This document shows positions 18,981 through 21,225 of a stretch of DNA of 21,225 nucleotides, one piece after another (the stretch's first letter is position 1; every line of letters begins with the position of its first letter). Location of the stretch: NCBI GenBank assembly GCA_964520865.1, contig CAZFOY010000054.1:1-21225 (forward strand), given 5' to 3'. The translations under genes were made by a program, and so were the position numbers. Source of the DNA: CAVQCT01 sp964520865 (GTDB lineage Bacteria; Zixibacteria; MSB-5A5; GN15; FEB-12). Under the pieces are notes generated by a model. It was not told the DNA's origin and ran no database searches. It worked only from the letters and a program-made list of their open reading frames with translations.

Positions 18981-21225
18981 ATGAAACGGTTGAGATTAGT
19001 CGCGGCGTGTTTGCTGATGTTCACCGGAGCGGCTTTCGGTCAGAGCGTCACACTCGACAGTGTATCCGGTCTGCACGGTCCGGACACGATTCTTGTCGGT
19101 CAGCCTATTACGTTCTATATCCGAATGACAGGGGATGCGAACAATCACGGGGGAATCACGAACGGTTTCAAGATTAGTTCGCCTGATGGTGCCACCTGGG
19201 GATCGACGGTGCCGGATACTCTGCCTCTTAACTGGCACCAGTGGTTCCCGCTTGCCTACTCGATCGCCTCGCTGAGTACCGACGGCATGGGGATAGACAC
19301 GGTCGGATTCGGAGGATCGTACAACCCACTCAACAGCACCGGTCTCCCGGCTTTCTTTGACTCGGTAAGTTACACGATTACCATCGGGCCGATCGATCCT
19401 TCGTTTCACGGTAAGACAATCGTTCTCGATTCAAGTTATTATCCGCCCATCGGTCGGTGGAAATGGGCCGGTCCCGACGTCTTTCCGAGCTGGGGCGGAC
19501 CGTATGTCTTCAAAATTTTTGACCCCAATGCACCGCCGGAACCGAGCAACCTGGTACTCTCGACTGATTCGCTTGCGTTTACCGGCGTGCAAGGTGCGGC
19601 TGTCTCACCGCAGTCGTTCGATGTTAGTTCGGACCGTGACCCGTTGGCATTTGATATCGTGGAGACGAGCAGCTGGATAGTACCGTCACCGCTTCAGGGA
19701 ACGACTCCCCGAACTATCAATGTCGGTATTAACACGATCGGCCTGAGTGCCGGGACGTATCTTGATTCGATCGAAGTTACATCGGGGACGGCCGGCAATT
19801 CGCCTCAATGGGTAAGAGTGTCGCTCGTCCTTACGCCTCCTCCGCCGGTAATCGCGGTAAGCCCGTCTTCCTTCGTTTTCAATGCGATCGCAGGCGGTTC
19901 GAATCCGGCGAGCAAGACGCTGACGATAACCAACACGGGGCAGTCGACTCTGAACTGGTCGGTTTCACACAGCGAGTCCTGGCTGTCGCTGGCGCCTTCG
20001 ACCGGAACGGATTCCGGCGATGTTACGGTGTCGGTGGATATCACCGGTCTCGGCTTTGGGGATTATGTAGATACCATTCTGGTGACCGATCCGAATGCCT
20101 CCAACAGCCCGAAGAAAGTGCCGGTCGCTCTTTCCGTGGCGTCGGATCTGCCCCTGATAGCCGTGGATTCATCTTTCAACTACATAATCGTTCCGGGAGG
20201 GGTGGGGTCGATACCGCCGAGAACGATTACCGTATACAATGCGGGAGCGGGGAGTTTCAACTTCACTTTACAGGAGAGCTCCCCTCGGATATTGAGCATG
20301 ACGCCGAGTTCAGGTACAGCTCCTCAGGATGTTTCGGTAGGATTCAAAATTTCGGCCGGTGGCGTCGGAGACTATTTCGATACCGTTTGGGTGTACTCGA
20401 ACGAAGCAACCAACTCGCCTTATCCGGTGGTCTTTCAATTCCACTTCGTACAGAATCCTGCCCTGATAAGCTACAGCCCGCACGTCATGAACCTGAACGT
20501 ATATGAGTGCGATCAGGGATACAACAAGCCGATGCCGGAGGCATATTTGAATGTGTCGAACAACGGCGGAGATTTCGGCGTGATGATGAAGTTGATTCAT
20601 GATTCGACCTATTTCTCAGTGGACATCGACTCCGGTGTCCTGCCTCAGTTCGTAACCTTTACGGCCAAGCAACTGAGATTGCCTCTGGGTACGTATGTGG
20701 ACACAGTATGGATAACGGCGCAGAAGGCAGCCAATTCACCGCAGATGCTGATAGTCAATTACAATGTCATACCGGGAGATCAGACTCCGGAGATATCGTT
20801 AGTCAAGAATCATTATGAGATCCCGACTCAGGAGAATGAAGGACCGCTTACTCCGATCGGCTACCAGATCTACAACAAATACGGTGGATGTATGGAATGG
20901 AACATACAGGAGAATATTCCTTGGTTCTATCCCGATCCGGACAGCGGGCAGGTGCCGGCGGCCCTGAATCTGGATGTGAATGGGCTCGGCATCCCGTTTG
21001 GTGTATACAACGACTCATTCTTGGTGGTAGCGCCAAGCGCGTCGAACAGCCCGCAGGTAGTCACCCTTACGTTGAAAGTCTGGCGGTTCCACGGAGACGT
21101 TAACTATGACGGTGAAATCAACATAGCCGATCTGGTCTATATGGCTGAGTATATGTTCGGCACCGGTCCCGGCCCGCAACCGGAGCGTCGGGTCGGCGAC
21201 ATGGACTGCAATTTCACCGTGGACA
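18981..21225 (+). CDS. Large secreted protein with Ig/BACON-like repeats and a dockerin-like module (3' end outside window)
   Basis: At least 748 codons open to the window edge. ATG at 18981 with GGAGG twelve bases upstream; an in-frame ATG at 18963 is possible but would spoil the signal peptide. Residues 1-20 are a signal peptide (MKRLRLVAACLLMFTGAAFG). A unique cohesin-like or beta-rich region follows (about 23-185, beginning LDSVSGLHGPDTILVGQPITFYI). Then come five ~100-residue beta-sandwich repeats starting near 190, 290, 391, 494 and 603, each ending with G.Y.DTI.V....A.NSP and a V.V.L.V strand, as in BACON/Ig-like domains; repeat 2 has SESWLSLAPSTG. From 705 a dockerin type I-like calcium loop DVNYDGEINIAD begins, with a second loop starting GDMDCNFTVD at the edge. 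It is a cell-surface or secreted binding protein; a catalytic domain or anchor could lie downstream. Confidence 0.85.
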   Translation, partial: MKRLRLVAACLLMFTGAAFGQSVTLDSVSGLHGPDTILVGQPITFYIRMTGDANNHGGITNGFKISSPDGATWGSTVPDTLPLNWHQWFPLAYSIASLSTDGMGIDTVGFGGSYNPLNSTGLPAFFDSVSYTITIGPIDPSFHGKTIVLDSSYYPPIGRWKWAGPDVFPSWGGPYVFKIFDPNAPPEPSNLVLSTDSLAFTGVQGAAVSPQSFDVSSDRDPLAFDIVETSSWIVPSPLQGTTPRTINVGINTIGLSAGTYLDSIEVTSGTAGNSPQWVRVSLVLTPPPPVIAVSPSSFVFNAIAGGSNPASKTLTITNTGQSTLNWSVSHSESWLSLAPSTGTDSGDVTVSVDITGLGFGDYVDTILVTDPNASNSPKKVPVALSVASDLPLIAVDSSFNYIIVPGGVGSIPPRTITVYNAGAGSFNFTLQESSPRILSMTPSSGTAPQDVSVGFKISAGGVGDYFDTVWVYSNEATNSPYPVVFQFHFVQNPALISYSPHVMNLNVYECDQGYNKPMPEAYLNVSNNGGDFGVMMKLIHDSTYFSVDIDSGVLPQFVTFTAKQLRLPLGTYVDTVWITAQKAANSPQMLIVNYNVIPGDQTPEISLVKNHYEIPTQENEGPLTPIGYQIYNKYGGCMEWNIQENIPWFYPDPDSGQVPAALNLDVNGLGIPFGVYNDSFLVVAPSASNSPQVVTLTLKVWRFHGDVNYDGEINIADLVYMAEYMFGTGPGPQPERRVGDMDCNFTVD

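Noticed and set aside
19808..20506. 232-codon plus-strand open frame
   Set aside because: It is out of frame with the large secreted protein, whose frame stays open from 18981 to the window end and shows repeats and a signal peptide.

Overview
The window looks like bacterial chromosome from an uncultured, diderm, FCB-type lineage; candidate phylum Zixibacteria or a close relative is my best guess. The signs are a secreted multi-domain protein ending in a type I dockerin-like calcium repeat, periplasmic TPR and TonB-C proteins, a TPR-ExbB-ExbD-ExbD-TonB operon, and strong Shine-Dalgarno sites (which argues against Bacteroidetes proper). The taxonomic call is inference, not a database result. 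A 100-base run of N at 9950-10049 suggests a metagenome or draft assembly.

Layout. 1-606 is the 3' end of a 2-oxoacid dehydrogenase E1 beta gene, closed by a bidirectional terminator. 652-2169 (minus) is a polysaccharide flippase. Divergent from it, with a promoter between them, 2257-3375 encodes a secreted protein built from three degenerate TonB-C-like modules. After a small membrane protein (3658-3861), a promoter at 3878-3905 starts an energy-transduction operon: periplasmic TPR protein, unknown multi-pass membrane protein, ExbB, ExbD, a second larger ExbD, and TonB, ending at a strong terminator (9676-9713). A second TonB paralogue, interrupted by the N gap, follows as its own unit. Next come a possible 57-codon gene, a PEGA-like lipoprotein and a DUF169 protein.

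12404-12907 has no long gene. It holds hairpin repeats, a 110-bp palindromic MITE/REP-like element, a terminator, and a promoter whose spacer contains a perfect 14-bp palindrome. That promoter probably drives a 70-aa zinc-ribbon protein and a 906-aa Ski2/Hel308-like helicase fused to an OmpR/PhoB-type winged helix. A strong Shine-Dalgarno and ATG lie inside the helicase frame exactly at the start of the winged-helix part, so the gene may also yield a free 149-aa DNA-binding protein. Downstream, behind a perfect 13-bp hairpin and another palindrome-bearing promoter, is a full-length Lon-family protein whose Ser-Lys protease dyad is intact while four ATPase positions (Walker A Thr, Walker B order, sensor 1 Asn, sensor 2 Arg) are changed. 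The window ends inside a large secreted protein with five Ig/BACON-like repeats and a dockerin-like module.

The best candidates for something undescribed are the zinc ribbon / helicase-winged-helix gene pair with its internal start and palindromic promoter, the neighbouring ATPase-degenerate Lon, and the triple TonB-C-like secreted protein near the TonB operon.
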